Counted from the first letter of the stretch, positions 1 through 11,009 are shown. The stretch: 64,000 nucleotides of DNA from Incurvaria masculella (GCA_946894095.1 OX335652.1:9447001-9511000), one strand, 5' to 3'. Notes: a model not told the origin generated them from the sequence alone. Program-made: numbers and translations.

Positions 1-59
1 TTGGTCGGTTTTTTATGTAACTAGACATGGATAACTACATATTATATGTCCTTTATATA

Positions 60-130
60 TGTACAGGTTGTTAGCGGAGGTATGATCCACGTATTCGGCA
101 TATTTGGGGCAAAAAAGATAAAGGTCCTTC
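60..130 (+). repeat. Degenerate fragment of the AGCGGAGG palindromic MITE
   Basis: The stretch begins GTTAGCGGAGGT and continues with a block reading as a diverged TATTTGGAGTAAAAAAG. This is the order seen in the well-preserved palindromic MITEs near 38.0 and 43.7 kb. Only one arm is present and it is strongly diverged, so this is an old relic. The rest of 1-335 shows nothing else recognisable. Confidence 0.4.
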
Positions 131-335
131 AGCGAAGGACTCAATGGACTACCTTTACAATGGCGTAAGTGTATATGTAACAATAGCACTTACAGACATT
201 GATTGAGTAAATATGTAATATATTTTTTTTTCCTTTTACTTTTTCCATATATAGTGTTATGCATTTCTTGGGGGCGAAGCTCCGGCGGAAATGAAACTGC
301 TGAATCTCTTGACATCAATGTTTAATGTGTTACTA

Positions 336-446
336 AAGAAGCTAATATAATAATTAATTAAAGAAAAGTACTCGTGAAGAAAAAACCTTTTCTTTTCTAG
401 GTGTCGCGAGTGACTTTTCTTTAATTAATTATTATATTAGCTTCTT
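336..446. repeat. 39-bp inverted repeat (hairpin)
   Basis: The arm at 336-374 and the arm at 407-446 are reverse complements along their full length apart from one extra base. A 32-base spacer separates them. Both arms contain the AT-rich core TTAATTAATTATTATATTAG. The spacer is itself partly self-complementary (AAGAAAAAA / CCTTTTCTTTTC). It could be a foldback or MITE remnant or simply a cruciform-prone sequence. No target duplication is clear. Confidence 0.75.
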
Positions 447-624
447 CGCGATTACGCGGTAAGCCAGTGCTGGAGAGCTGGTCTAAGTCTCCTTAACATC
501 ACATGACCGTTGTGGAGTATGGTATAGGCATGATTAACGTGCATAATAACCCTTGTGGTTAGATTCTGGGTGAGCTTCTATAACAATAGCGCCAATTTCA
601 TATGAAAGGACCAATATACCACGA

Positions 625-700
625 TTTAATCCCCAACACACCGTATTCCCGAAAGAAGTAGGTGCCATGCCGGGTCTTTTCCCTAGAGGATTCATGTGCT
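625..700 (-). repeat. SINE relic (5S-headed family, 3' part)
   Basis: The order CCCAACACACCG, TATTCCCGAAAGAAGTAGG, TGCCATGCCGGGTC matches the complement of the 3' portion of the SINE family that recurs throughout the window. Only about 75 bases are recognisable. At 880-965 a further fragment (GAGGTCTAAGCCCTGCAGTGGG) resembles the 3' coding end of a LINE, but is too short to classify. The interval 701-1367 is otherwise unassigned. Confidence 0.45.
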
Positions 701-1367
701 GGTTTCAACATTGTCCATTAAAAATACAGATTGAAATAAAATAAAGCTTCTGGTTGGTTCCTTCGTTCATTTAGTTCATTTATTAACTTGTTTTCAATGC
801 TTACCTTTTTGTATAATATTGTTTGATGTAAATATATAGTTATAGTAAAAGTAATGTACAAGTATCTACTCCCAGATAAGGTTGGTCACCCAGGGAGGAA
901 AATGACCTCAATCTCAAAACCTGTACGGTTGAGAGAGGTCTAAGCCCTGCAGTGGGTGGCTCTAGAACGATTTAAGATAAGCTTAGGTTCAATTAGTGTA
1001 ATGTGTGTGCTAGAAAAGCTTAAATCATAATAATAAATAATAATTAACTGTAATCAAATCAAAAGTCAGATGTTATAATTGAAAATCGAAAAGTCGTAAC
1101 TGCGGGCGGGTAAACAAGAAATAGTCGCCGTCGAGCGGCTGGAGAGAATCCGTACCTTTGCATAAAATATTAGACCACCCTCATCACGGTAAATTTGTTT
1201 AGTTGGCGATACCCGCGGCCCGATGTGTACACAGCGGGCTTACGGCGGCCGTGCGCGTAATCTTGTTTTGAGCTCGACAAAATTTGGTTGCCTCGCATAA
1301 AATCAACATCCACCGGTTGGGATCGCAGACATAAAAACAAAGACGGATTGCGTACAAACATAATAAC

Positions 1368-1372
1368 AGTTT
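1368..1372. repeat. Target-site duplication, left (AGTTT)
   Basis: AGTTT sits directly before the TG that opens the 5' LTR. The identical AGTTT at 8126-8130 follows the CA that closes the 3' LTR. Five-base duplications are typical of BEL/Pao integration, so both element ends are original. Confidence 0.93.
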
Positions 1373-3350
1373 TGTTGGCGACGCGATCATAAAACTCTAA
1401 AGTAGACATTTCTTGTGAATACAAAATTGTATAGAATAGTACTGCAGGTGTTCATTTGTAAAGTGTTTGTATCTAGCTGCCGTACCGTTCATATTGAATA
1501 GTGCTGCACGTGTTTGGTTGCTAGTATTTGATCCCTGCCGCCGTGCCTTAAGATAGTAATTGTTTAGAGTATTTTAGAGGTAAAATATTTCCTCGATTCC
1601 CCGTAAAGTTCGTGCACCTGAGGGCTGTAAACGCGGCACGCTGTAAAGTCACCATTGTATGCCCACCTGCGCGTCCGCCTTATGCGGCGCGGCAGTTATC
1701 TAAAGGTTGTTTCAGGGAATATTTGGCAGGGCATAGTTTCACGTAGCTGACCGCAATAAACCTATTGTGCGTCGGCTCGGTGCGGCGAGCCGTCTTGGAA
1801 AGAATTTTATAGCATGCAGGTGCGCGTTTCATAGTAACCATGTGAATTTACTTAGGTATGTTTATAGGTAGCATTTTGGAAATACCTAAGTAAATGTCTC
1901 ATATGTACACACATGTAATATAGATTTATAGTAAGTATTGAGTAACATATTATTTTATGCACACAGAAATAGCTTTTAGGGGTGTGCATACAAACCAATA
2001 TGCTATTATAAAGTGTGTCATTGCATATCATTATTATATGGAAAGATTCGAAAGTATAAAGTATATCTATTTTTATGAACATTACTTGTATTTAGAGTAC
2101 ACATTTAAAGATATTATAGAGAGTTCTGTTTTGCATATCATACTTTGAGGAAAGCTTAGAAAGTGTAAAGTACGTATAATGGAAATATATAGTGTATATA
2201 AAATAGACATTCCTAATATTTTAAGACTTATTAATAGCATGAAGGTTTTTAGAGCTTAAGTATCATTTGATAGCTGTTTTAAGTGATTTGTGTATTTAAT
2301 ATGTATAGAGGATGTTTGCATAATTATAGAAGTGCATTTTGTTTATATAAATACCTATATTGAAAGACGTTTGCAAAGCATTAGGATTTTAAAGTAATGT
2401 TTCTCTGGTAGCAATCCAAGATAAATATATAGGAAAGTATCGTTTAAAGGATTGTGTGCGTTATAAGTTTTCTATCAAGTTATATGACATTATTTGATAT
2501 CATATGTGAAATCCTATTTTAAAGTATATATAACCATTGTGTTATTATTTAGTTTAAAAGTATGACTTTACAGCTTTAGGACAAATATATGAATGTTAGA
2601 AAGTTAATTATGTATACGTTGTATAGTACATGTGCAAAATGATGTATATTGTTTTTGTATGTGTATTATATTTTCTTATAATATGCGATATTAATAAAGA
2701 TTTGACTCCGAGAAATACTCTCGGCCGATTGTTGTCTGTTCGCCTTCCCTTCTGCCCCGCACCGCAGACCGCACCTAAACTTGTAGAGTCAGGTATAAAT
2801 AAGGGTCCCTGACACAATAGGGCCAGATCGTACTGGCGCTCCGACTAAACGGGTCGGAGACGCTGCCTTATATAGTTCGCTTCTCTACGCCAACCAAGTG
2901 GGTTCGGCAAAGTTGAAAGTTTACATAGTTTTTATAGTTTAAAGTTTCATAGTTTATTTTAAAGTTTATAGTGGCCTTTCGCCTATCGAGTTAGTCTCTG
3001 ACCAGTCAGGTCGAGTCTGCTTACTTTGAAGTGCGGTGCTCGTGGTGCGATAGCGGTACATGCGGTGCAGAAGTTAAGGCGTGCTGCCGGCAACCTGGTC
3101 GGGGGTACAGCTCGGCTCTACATCCAGACGCTTGCGTTTCATTTCAAGTCGCAAAGCGCTCCGGTGCCTTGGGGAGGTTCCATAGCCGGGTGCATCACTC
3201 GGTGGCTCGGTAGGTCCCGACGCTGAGTCGGTCCTCGCCAAGGAGGGAGCGGAGTACCGTCGGAGCTGTGCTTGCGTAGCGAAGAGCAGCCAGCCGTTCG
3301 GGTTCCGAGTGTCACCCGGGAACCGAACGCTCGCTGGCCGGTCGCTATCA
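1373..3350 (+). repeat. 5' LTR of the BEL/Pao element
   Basis: The LTR is 1978 bp, TG...CA. It contains AATAAA at 1754-1759 and 2693-2698, and a TATA-like TATAAATA at 2794-2801. A perfect 14-bp stem lies at 1846-1859 and 1882-1895. The first two thirds are AT-rich; the last 550 bases are GC-rich and run up to the primer site. Short open frames inside it have no recognisable similarity and are repeated in the other LTR. Confidence 0.95.
2794..2801 (+). promoter_or_regulatory. TATA-like box in the 5' LTR
   Basis: TATAAATA is followed at about 30 bases by a possible start region in GGGCCAGATCGTACTGG. The copy in the 3' LTR is at 7569-7576. An AATAAA lies about 100 bases upstream, an unusual order for U3-R-U5, so which signal sets the RNA ends is uncertain. 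Confidence 0.4.
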
Positions 3351-3351
3351 A

Positions 3352-3369
3352 TGGTCCTTCGAGCCGGAT
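3352..3369 (+). other. Primer binding site, tRNA-Tyr type
   Basis: TGGTCCTTCGAGCCGGAT begins two bases after the LTR end. Its complement, ending CTCGAAGGACCA, matches the 3' end of insect tRNA-Tyr plus CCA as I recall that sequence. This marks the start of minus-strand DNA synthesis and supports the LTR boundary. Confidence 0.8.
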
Positions 3370-3419
3370 GGTACGTCGCATCTACAACGCATGCATCGAG
3401 GTGAAGTTACCGCAGCACC

Positions 3420-6050
3420 ATGAGCAGTCCGAAGAGAACTCGTCAGGCGACGAAGTTACAAGAGAAGGAACGCGCTGCATCCGCCGCCGCGGCCGCCGCC
3501 GCTAGCGGCGTGGCGCCCGCCTCCGCAGCTCACGCCACCGCTCGGCCCTCAGCTGACGCCGCTACCGCCACCGCCCGCGGCGTAGCTGCCGCCGCCGCTC
3601 GCGCGGCGGGCACCGACGCGGCCGCCACCGCCCGCGGCGCTGCTCCCGCCCCCGCATCTCCCGTTTCCGGTACAAAAGGTATCGTGAAAGCTGCTGCAAT
3701 GTTATCGCCACCTATAGACTCTGGCTTGGCGATCACACCATCGGCAGACGACTCATATTATGAGGATACCGCGACGACAGTGCGTTCGGTGTCAAGAATG
3801 TCGTCTCATCAGAGTGAGCGAGACGAAGTGATGTCGCATATCAGCGTGGCATCAAAGAGATCGGCGGTATTGAGAGAGCAAGCAAACCTGCGTGCGTTGC
3901 AAGAAATGCACGAATTGGAGCGTCGCGCAGCTGCCGCCGAAGCAGAGCGCCGTAATTTTGAAAGAGAGATTGAATTGTCTAAGCAAAGACAACTTTTAGA
4001 GCTTAGAAAGATTGATTTAGAGGAAGAGGAAGAGCTGACAACTATCCGATTCAGAGACGACGTGAGAAGCCGCAAGAGCCGACATGATAGCGTGACCGAG
4101 TGGGTCGCAAGCACAGCCCAGCCGCCGCCGCCGCATCTATACAGTATGAGTCATCGGCAGAGCGATACAGCGCATCCCTGTGATGACGTTACCTCTCACC
4201 ACCGGACTTTGGCTACTTCACTGCGTGGACGCAGCGATCGACCCACTTCCCCGCCGCGCCGACGTGGATCGCCTACACCGGAGCCGCCGCTGCGTCGACG
4301 TAGTCAAACGCCAAAAAGGATGTCCGAGCTTACGACTGCCATAGTGCAAGGTATGTCTGAGCTACATATTGAAAGGCAAGAACGTTTGGACTTCAGGTCA
4401 GTGTGTCGAGAGTTGCCTGTATATAGTGGACACATAAGTGAATGGTTGCCTTTCAAAAGAGCTTACGAGGACTCAAAGGGCAAAGGTCGTTTCTCTAGGG
4501 AAGAGAATTTGGTGCGATACCGTAATTGTCTCAAAGGGGAGGCAAAGGCTGCTGTCACGACGCTGCTCGCCATTTCGGATAACCCGGATGAGATTGTGAG
4601 TACACTGGAAACACAGTTTGCTCATCCAAGCCTGCTCGTAAGGGAGCAAGTAAATAGAATTTGTGCTCTACCTCGACTGCCTCAGGAATATCGAGATGAC
4701 TTACCAGGCTTCGCTTCAGTAGTCAGCAACGCGGTTGTAGTACTGGACAGATTGCGAAACTACAACCACAACATGCGTGCTGATATCTACAACGAGATTT
4801 TAGAAAGAATCCCTATCACCCTACAGACTAAATGGGTAGACTGGGCTACTGCCAATGACGATGGGTCAGAAGCAAAAAGCATATTGCTATCTCGCTTCCT
4901 CAATACTGAGGTTAAAAGATTGCGGATGTATGGATCGGCACCAAAGTGCGCCGCTTACAAGCCGCCCTATAAAGAGTCGCCGCGTGGGCCTACCCAGCCA
5001 CAGCAACGAGGCCAGCACAAATATCATGTCAATGCAGTACAAAGCACACATGGAAAGGAAAATGGAAAGTGTTTGGTCTGTTCAGGAAATCATAAGATTT
5101 TCACATGTGGAAAGTTCAAAGAAATGAACGTAACAAATCGATGGTCTTGGGCTAAGGAAAACCACATTTGTTATCGTTGCCTAGAAGGAAAGCACTTTGT
5201 TTCCTCTTGTAGAGCGAGACATGTGTGCGGACAAGAGGGATGCAGAAAATGGCATCATCGCCTTTTGCATAGAGAGAGCACAACTTCAGAGGATTCGTCA
5301 AGATCATCAGAGGACGAAAAACAACAAGGAACTCCGGACGAGGCTGTCACCGCCACCGCATCCGCCGACGCCGAGACGAACGCACACGGGCGTGTATGCC
5401 TCAAGATAGTGCCAGTCATCGTAAGTGGACCTAAGGGCAAAGTCCAAACCTATGCTTTGCTAGATGAAGGTTCATCAATCACTCTGGTCGAAGACAAGCT
5501 GGCAGAGAGACTGGGTCTGGATGGAAAGAAGGACAACTTGGTGCTTCGAGGAGTCGGTCATGTAGTGACTGATTCCAAAAGTCGTCGTGTTTCTATGGAC
5601 ATTCAAGGACTATATAGTGACACAGTGCATACCATAAGTGGAAGGACAATCAGTGACTTGAATATGGGTGTACAGTCAATCAAGTTTGATATTTCAAAGT
5701 ACGAACACTTAAGTGAAGTTAGCGACAAAGTGTTGTACGTGAATGCTCGCCCCGAGATTCTTATTGGACAGGACAATGCGGACTTAATAGTGAGCCGAAG
5801 AATCTTGTGTGGTGGGCGTAATCAACCGATGGCATCAGAGACAGACCTGGGCTGGGTCATCCATGGATACGTTCCCGGCGCCCTGCGACAGAAGATCAAC
5901 AAGGTCAACACCTACAGAGCAAGAGACGAACTGCATGACCTTGTTGCACGATCTTGGGACTTAGGTTTCATCGAGGATCAACGGTGGGTTGGCTGCTTGC
6001 AAGAAGTGGAGTCAACTCACAAAAGGGGGGCACACGCCGGTGTCCACTAG
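3420..6050 (+). CDS. BEL/Pao Gag-protease polyprotein
   Basis: The product is 876 residues. The N-terminus (about 20-80) is Ala/Pro-rich low complexity. Residues about 140-225 are highly charged and likely coiled coil. The middle (about 300-530) resembles the Gag domain of BEL/Pao polyproteins (DUF1759-like). Two CCHC zinc knuckles follow: C551-x2-C554-x3-H558-x4-C563, then a C-x2-C-x4-H-x4-C and a third Cys/His cluster. The aspartic protease active site is D682-E-G-S in a DUF1758-like domain that runs to about 840. The ORF stops after the sequence that normally links protease to reverse transcriptase, so the pol half is deleted. The first ATG, in context ACCATGAG, is 67 bases after the LTR. 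The frame is fully open, consistent with function as a Gag donor, or with youth alone. Confidence 0.9.
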   Translation: MSSPKRTRQATKLQEKERAASAAAAAAASGVAPASAAHATARPSADAATATARGVAAAAARAAGTDAAATARGAAPAPASPVSGTKGIVKAAAMLSPPIDSGLAITPSADDSYYEDTATTVRSVSRMSSHQSERDEVMSHISVASKRSAVLREQANLRALQEMHELERRAAAAEAERRNFEREIELSKQRQLLELRKIDLEEEEELTTIRFRDDVRSRKSRHDSVTEWVASTAQPPPPHLYSMSHRQSDTAHPCDDVTSHHRTLATSLRGRSDRPTSPPRRRGSPTPEPPLRRRSQTPKRMSELTTAIVQGMSELHIERQERLDFRSVCRELPVYSGHISEWLPFKRAYEDSKGKGRFSREENLVRYRNCLKGEAKAAVTTLLAISDNPDEIVSTLETQFAHPSLLVREQVNRICALPRLPQEYRDDLPGFASVVSNAVVVLDRLRNYNHNMRADIYNEILERIPITLQTKWVDWATANDDGSEAKSILLSRFLNTEVKRLRMYGSAPKCAAYKPPYKESPRGPTQPQQRGQHKYHVNAVQSTHGKENGKCLVCSGNHKIFTCGKFKEMNVTNRWSWAKENHICYRCLEGKHFVSSCRARHVCGQEGCRKWHHRLLHRESTTSEDSSRSSEDEKQQGTPDEAVTATASADAETNAHGRVCLKIVPVIVSGPKGKVQTYALLDEGSSITLVEDKLAERLGLDGKKDNLVLRGVGHVVTDSKSRRVSMDIQGLYSDTVHTISGRTISDLNMGVQSIKFDISKYEHLSEVSDKVLYVNARPEILIGQDNADLIVSRRILCGGRNQPMASETDLGWVIHGYVPGALRQKINKVNTYRARDELHDLVARSWDLGFIEDQRWVGCLQEVESTHKRGAHAGVH
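6021..6030 (+). other. Second polypurine-like tract
   Basis: AAAAGGGGGG occurs inside the last codons of the Gag-protease ORF, preceded by CTCAC. The same ten bases form the true tract 115 bases downstream, preceded by GTCGC. It may be an extra plus-strand primer site, or a leftover from the 3' end of the lost pol region brought next to protease by the deletion. Confidence 0.5.
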
Positions 6051-6135
6051 AATAAAATAGTTACATAGAAATAAATCGCGCCGCCTTCAGTACTATGATG
6101 TGCGACAAGTATTGTATAGAATCGCTATCTGTCGC

Positions 6136-6145
6136 AAAAGGGGGG
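6136..6145 (+). other. Polypurine tract
   Basis: AAAAGGGGGG followed by TA lies immediately before the TG of the 3' LTR, where plus-strand DNA synthesis is primed in LTR retroelements. Confidence 0.85.
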
Positions 6146-6147
6146 TA

Positions 6148-8125
6148 TGTTGGCGACGCGATCATAAAACTCTAAAGTAGACATTTCTTGTGAATACAAA
6201 ATTGTATAGAATAGTACTGCAGGTGTTCATTTGTAAAGTGTTTGTATCTAGCTGCCGTACCGTTCATATTGAATAGTGCTGCACGTGTTTGGTTGCTAGT
6301 ATTTGATCCCTGCCGCCGTGCCTTAAGATAGTAATTGTTTAGAGTATTTTAGAGGTAAAATATTTCCTCGATTCCCCGTAAAGTTCGTGCACCTGAGGGC
6401 TGTAAACGCGGCACGCTGTAAAGTCACCATTGTATGCCCACCTGCGCGTCCGCCTTATGCGGCGCGGCAGTTATCTAAAGGTTGTTTCAGGGAATATTTG
6501 GCAGGGCATAGTTTCACGTAGCTGACCGCAATAAACCTATTGTGCGTCGGCTCGGTGCGGCGAGCCGTCTTGGAAAGAATTTTATAGCATGCAGGTGCGC
6601 GTTTCATAGTAACCATGTGAATTTACTTAGGTATGTTTATAGGTAGCATTTTGGAAATACCTAAGTAAATGTCTCATATGTACACACATGTAATATAGAT
6701 TTATAGTAAGTATTGAGTAACATATTATTTTATGCACACAGAAATAGCTTTTAGGGGTGTGCATACAAACCAATATGCTATTATAAAGTGTGTCATTGCA
6801 TATCATTATTATATGGAAAGATTCGAAAGTATAAAGTATATCTATTTTTATGAACATTACTTGTATTTAGAGTACACATTTAAAGATATTATAGAGAGTT
6901 CTGTATTGCATATCATACTTTGAGGAAAGCTTAGAAAGTGTAAAGTACGTATAATGGAAATATATAGTGTATATAAAATAGACATTCCTAATATTTTAAG
7001 ACTTATTAATAGCATGAAGGTGTTTAGAGCTTAAGTATCATTTGATAGCTGTTTTAAGTGATTTGTGTATTTAATATGTATAGAGGATGTTTGCATAATT
7101 ATAGAAGTGCATTTTGTTTATATAAATACCTATATTGAAAGACGTTTGCAAAGCATTAGGATTTTAAAGTAATGTTTCTCTGGTAGCAATCCAAGATAAA
7201 TATATAGGAAAGTATCGTTTAAAGGATTGTGTGCGTTATAAGTTTTCTATCAAGTTATATGACATTATTTGATATCATATGTGAAATCCTATTTTAAAGT
7301 ATATATAACCATTGTGTTATTATTTAGTTTAAAAGTATGACTTTACAGCTTTAGGACAAATATATGAATGTTAGAAAGTTAATTATGTATACGTTGTATA
7401 GTACATGTGCAAAATGATGTATATTGTTTTTGTATGTGTATTATATTTTCTTATAATATGCGATATTAATAAAGATTTGACTCCGAGAAATACTCTCGGC
7501 CGATTGTTGTCTGTTCGCCTTCCCTTCTGCCCCGCACCGCAGACCGCACCTAAACTTGTAGAGTCAGGTATAAATAAGGGTCCCTGACACAATAGGGCCA
7601 GATCGTACTGGCGCTCCGACTAAACGGGTCGGAGACGCTGCCTTATATAGTTCGCTTCTCTACGCCAACCAAGTGGGTTCGGCAAAGTTGAAAGTTTACA
7701 TAGTTTTTATAGTTTAAAGTTTCATAGTTTATTTTAAAGTTTATAGTGGCCTTTCGCCTATCGAGTTAGTCTCTGACCAGTCAGGTCGAGTCTGCTTACT
7801 TTGAAGTGCGGTGCTCGTGGTGCGATAGCGGTACATGCGGTGCAGAAGTTAAGGCGTGCTGCCGGCAACCTGGTCGGGGGTACAGCTCGGCTCTACATCC
7901 AGACGCTTGCGTTTCATTTCAAGTCGCAAAGCGCTCCGGTGCCTTGGGGAGGTTCCATAGCCGGGTGCATCACTCGGTGGCTCGGTAGGTCCCGACGCTG
8001 AGTCGGTCCTCGCCAAGGAGGGAGCGGAGTACCGTCGGAGCTGTGCTTGCGTAGCGAAGAGCAGCCAGCCGTTCGGGTTCCGAGTGTCACCCGGGAACCG
8101 AACGCTCGCTGGCCGGTCGCTATCA
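6148..8125 (+). repeat. 3' LTR of the BEL/Pao element
   Basis: This copy is offset by exactly 4775 bases from the 5' LTR and has the same length. It differs by A for T at 6905 and G for T at 7022, the only mismatches I found by reading. The TATA-like box is at 7569-7576 and AATAAA at 7468-7473. Confidence 0.95.
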
Positions 8126-8130
8126 AGTTT
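8126..8130. repeat. Target-site duplication, right (AGTTT)
   Basis: This is the partner of 1368-1372. Confidence 0.93.
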
Positions 8131-8449
8131 ATTGTTTTCGGGTTTAAATATTCACAAATATGTTTGTGTTTTAAATTACACGGGAAGAAATTAATATTCA
8201 AGTAATGAAAATGAAATGTAAATATAATTTGCTCGTCTGAACAAAACAATGGCAAAAAGAATAAATTAATACCAAATGGCATTCTCTACAAGTATACCTT
8301 AGGCATATCACGAAAGCATGTCAGGTAGCAATAAGTTAAGTAAAGAAAAGTGTGAAAATAACTATGCTAGTTTTAGGTTTAATAAAATAACTAACTAACT
8401 AACTGAACTATTATAACTAAATTCTTTTTCAAATGCTTTATTTATGCAA

Positions 8450-8765
8450 CTTGACATGAAGGGCTAATACCACAAAACTACCGTTATAATATGAACCCAA
8501 TACATCACATTCTCGAAGAAATTAGGTCCCATGCCAGGCACCTAATTCCCGTTATATGCACGGCTACATTGAACTGGATAGAAAACACTATTTCGTTGCC
8601 GATTCAAACATAGTTTCATCCAATGACCACTGCAAACCAACCCGGGCGGGTTTAACCGTAACACTTAGTAGGGGAAGGGGACCTACGGTTTTACATGGGT
8701 CCCGCACCGTGGAACAGCTCGTATTCGTAACGAAATGCACTTATCCAACTCGGAAAGAGAAGATT
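8450..8765 (-). repeat. SINE copy, minus strand
   Basis: Complementary order of the family landmarks: ACATGAAGGGCTAATACC, CACATTCTCGAAGAAAT, ACATTGAACTGGATAGAAAA, CCCGGGCGGGTTTAACC, TTTTACATGGGTCC. Beyond the shared body it carries a segment ending ACTTATCCAACTCGG, which also occurs in the copy at 28.0-28.3 kb but not in 5S-headed copies. It therefore belongs to the second head type. Confidence 0.75.
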
Positions 8766-8919
8766 TTAGGCAAAGATTACATTTTAATAATTGCTTATAT
8801 ATGTGTGTATTGTATATATGTATTTTAGTAAATATCCCGGATACTATTAGTTCTATCCCCGCCCCGTTCATGCACTATTTTCTTTCTCTTTCTTAGTTGC
8901 ATTTTCATCGTGTGAGCTA

Positions 8920-9175
8920 GTTTCATGGTTCGGAATCCATGTAAAATGAAGGTCCCCTTCCTCTACTAGGTGGGTCAAGCCCGCCCGGTTTGGCGTCATC
9001 ATTGGATGAAAAGATGGGCTAAGTGGCAATAAATAATTGTCTGTGTTTTCCATTCAATTCAATATAGTAGTCCTCATGAAGTTAATGTCATGGCATGGCA
9101 CCTAATTCCTTCGGAAATGCGGTGTGTCATGAATGTGGGTGTGGTATTAGCTATTCATGCCCAGTTACATGAAAT
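8920..9175 (+). repeat. SINE copy, plus strand
   Basis: Landmarks in order: GGTTCGGAATCCATGTAAAA, CTAGGTGGGTCAAGCCCG, a diverged GATGGTCGAAGCGG, GTGTTTTCCATTCAATTC, CATGGCACCTAATTCC, GTGGTATTAGCTATTCATG. The 5S-like head is missing. This copy and the one at 8450 form an inverted pair. From 9176 to 10730 I see no gene or recognisable repeat; the short open frames there look random. Confidence 0.75.
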
Positions 9176-10727
9176 GGTAGACTAACAATGGCGAAAACAT
9201 AATTCTTACGACTGAAATAAATCACAATTTGCATAACTAGACATGGACTCCACAATTCAATGGATGTTTTATCCCTCTCTCTGCATAACAGTAGTTCGTA
9301 TGTCCTACGCTGTCTTCGGACATCCGAGCCCACAATACTAATGCAGAGGCTTCAAAGGGTTGACAGATATTGCCCTAAACTAGACACCAATTTAATTCGC
9401 TTTAAACTACTCGCTTATGCAGTAAGTTGCCAAGGTGAGTCACTATTTAACGGAATTTTGCCGTTGGCAAGGCTTGAAAAACATTTGCCTGTGTACATGA
9501 CACTACATCTATTGTTCTAAAGCATTAATTATCTGCGTTACTTACCGAAGTAATTAAGGGCGCGGAATTTAGGGTGTACAATGAGTTGGCTTTTCTAAGA
9601 AGATAGCTGAGGCACAGCCCCTGAGCTTTACAGGCGTAAAAGCTCAAATCCTAATTGATTCAAGTTTTTCTAAAATTTGATGGGTCGTATAACATGCACC
9701 GTTTTCATGGAGATAGGCAAAAGTACGCTCTCTACGTTTTAAGTTATTTCAATTAATTACTTATTACATTGAGGCATTTACGTCGCATGCGGACTTAGCA
9801 CACTGACCTGCAAACTGCTAAATCACTAGCTGCAGTACGCGGCCCTGCTCGAAATATTACATTACACTTAATTTTTTTTCGTCTTCACTCTGTTGCTGCG
9901 TTAAAGAAAAACAAAAGTACTCGTATAACTAGCTCGGCTCAATTTTGGTTTGGACATGCACCCGAGCGGAGAACGTCAAAATGTGATCAGAAACATTCTT
10001 GGCGGGCGTGTTATTCAAACGGTCAGTTATGAATTAAATACAAAATATTGAGAGTTGCTAGGAAGCCTAAAATTTCGAATATTTTATTATGTGAGTAATA
10101 ATACAATATTTAAAAAAATAAACTGAAAAAATATCGGGTTCACGACAAACTTACCGTCTAACGATCGCTAAGTCACTATAAAGGGTAAAGGCATCGTTTA
10201 ACCGTATTTTACCTGATGAACGAAATTACCCGAGCCCTTAGGGGGAAATCATCAATTAACTCTATATCGATGATAATGTCCCCTAGACGGATCACTCCCA
10301 CATAACTTGGCCGAATTCTACGTCAAATTACGCAGAACGTGGATTCTAATCCCTAAGGTACCGACATTTCTCAATTAACTGTACTATTTAGTTCGGCCTA
10401 ACTCCTCTGCTGATCCCAGGATTACTGGTAGGCGCCGCTGTCCCATGAGCTCGCGCTCAAAGGCATTAGCTGGAATTTGTTTTGAAACAATGAAGGTTCA
10501 AATTAATGCGAATTTGAAGGTCTATGAATGGGGAGACCTTCATTGACTGAAAGAAACGAGGTAATATGAAATTTATTCGGGTGTCCTCGGACTTTAAATG
10601 TTTCAATAGGACCGGTCTCTCTTCTAGTCTCCTGCTTAGTCCATTATACGCCATTTTCACTGAATAAAAATTAAACCGTACTTTATTTCTATTCATAGAC
10701 TAAACCTATGCAATCAACTCCTTGTCG

Positions 10728-10865
10728 AGGTATTTCCCCTAAAGTACAAACTGGGGTCTTTCAAACTTGGTATGAAGAAGCACCTGGCCGGCCGGCATAG
10801 TTTTCGGAGCCTGCTTGAAAGTTTTTAAGCCTACGGGCACTGTCGGGCATCTTAAGAGGTCCTGG
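10728..10865. repeat. Unclassified repeat, copy 1
   Basis: The sequence TATTTCCCCTAAAGTACAA, then GGTATGAAGAAG, CTGGCCGGCCGGCAT and GGGCA-TCTTAAG, recurs with the same spacing at 46883-47012. It has no terminal repeats I can see and may be part of a LINE. Confidence 0.65.
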
Positions 10866-11009
10866 CCTATGCCATATGCCACGCGTAATATAAAAAAAAC
10901 CTCTTCACTGCAAGCTTAAGCCGTTCATTATTTAAGCATTTGTCCGTTTGCTGCTAAAATTAGCACTGCTCCATTCCTTTTATTTCGCATAATTCATTTG
11001 GGTCCTCTG

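Larger units (their letters stand above)
1373..8125 (+). mobile_element. Non-autonomous BEL/Pao LTR retrotransposon
   Basis: The element is 6753 bp, with two 1978-bp LTRs that start TGTTGGCGACGC and end GGTCGCTATCA. It is flanked by a perfect 5-bp duplication. A tRNA primer site follows the 5' LTR and a polypurine tract precedes the 3' LTR. The 2.8-kb interior encodes only Gag and an aspartic protease, so reverse transcriptase, RNase H and integrase are absent. I found only two base differences between the LTRs (2130/6905 and 2247/7022), so insertion was recent. Movement must have relied on proteins from a complete relative (inference). Unusually for a BEL derivative, the LTRs make up more than half of the element. 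Confidence 0.93.

Noticed and set aside
1170..1424. 84-residue minus-strand frame near the left LTR
   Set aside because: It runs across the LTR boundary, so half of it is retrotransposon sequence; no recognisable domain.
1852..2817. Several 60-76 residue frames inside the LTRs
   Set aside because: They recur identically in both LTRs, are AT-driven and lack domains; LTR non-coding DNA explains them.
7914..8282. 122-residue minus frame at the right LTR end
   Set aside because: It joins LTR sequence to flanking DNA, so it was created by the insertion.
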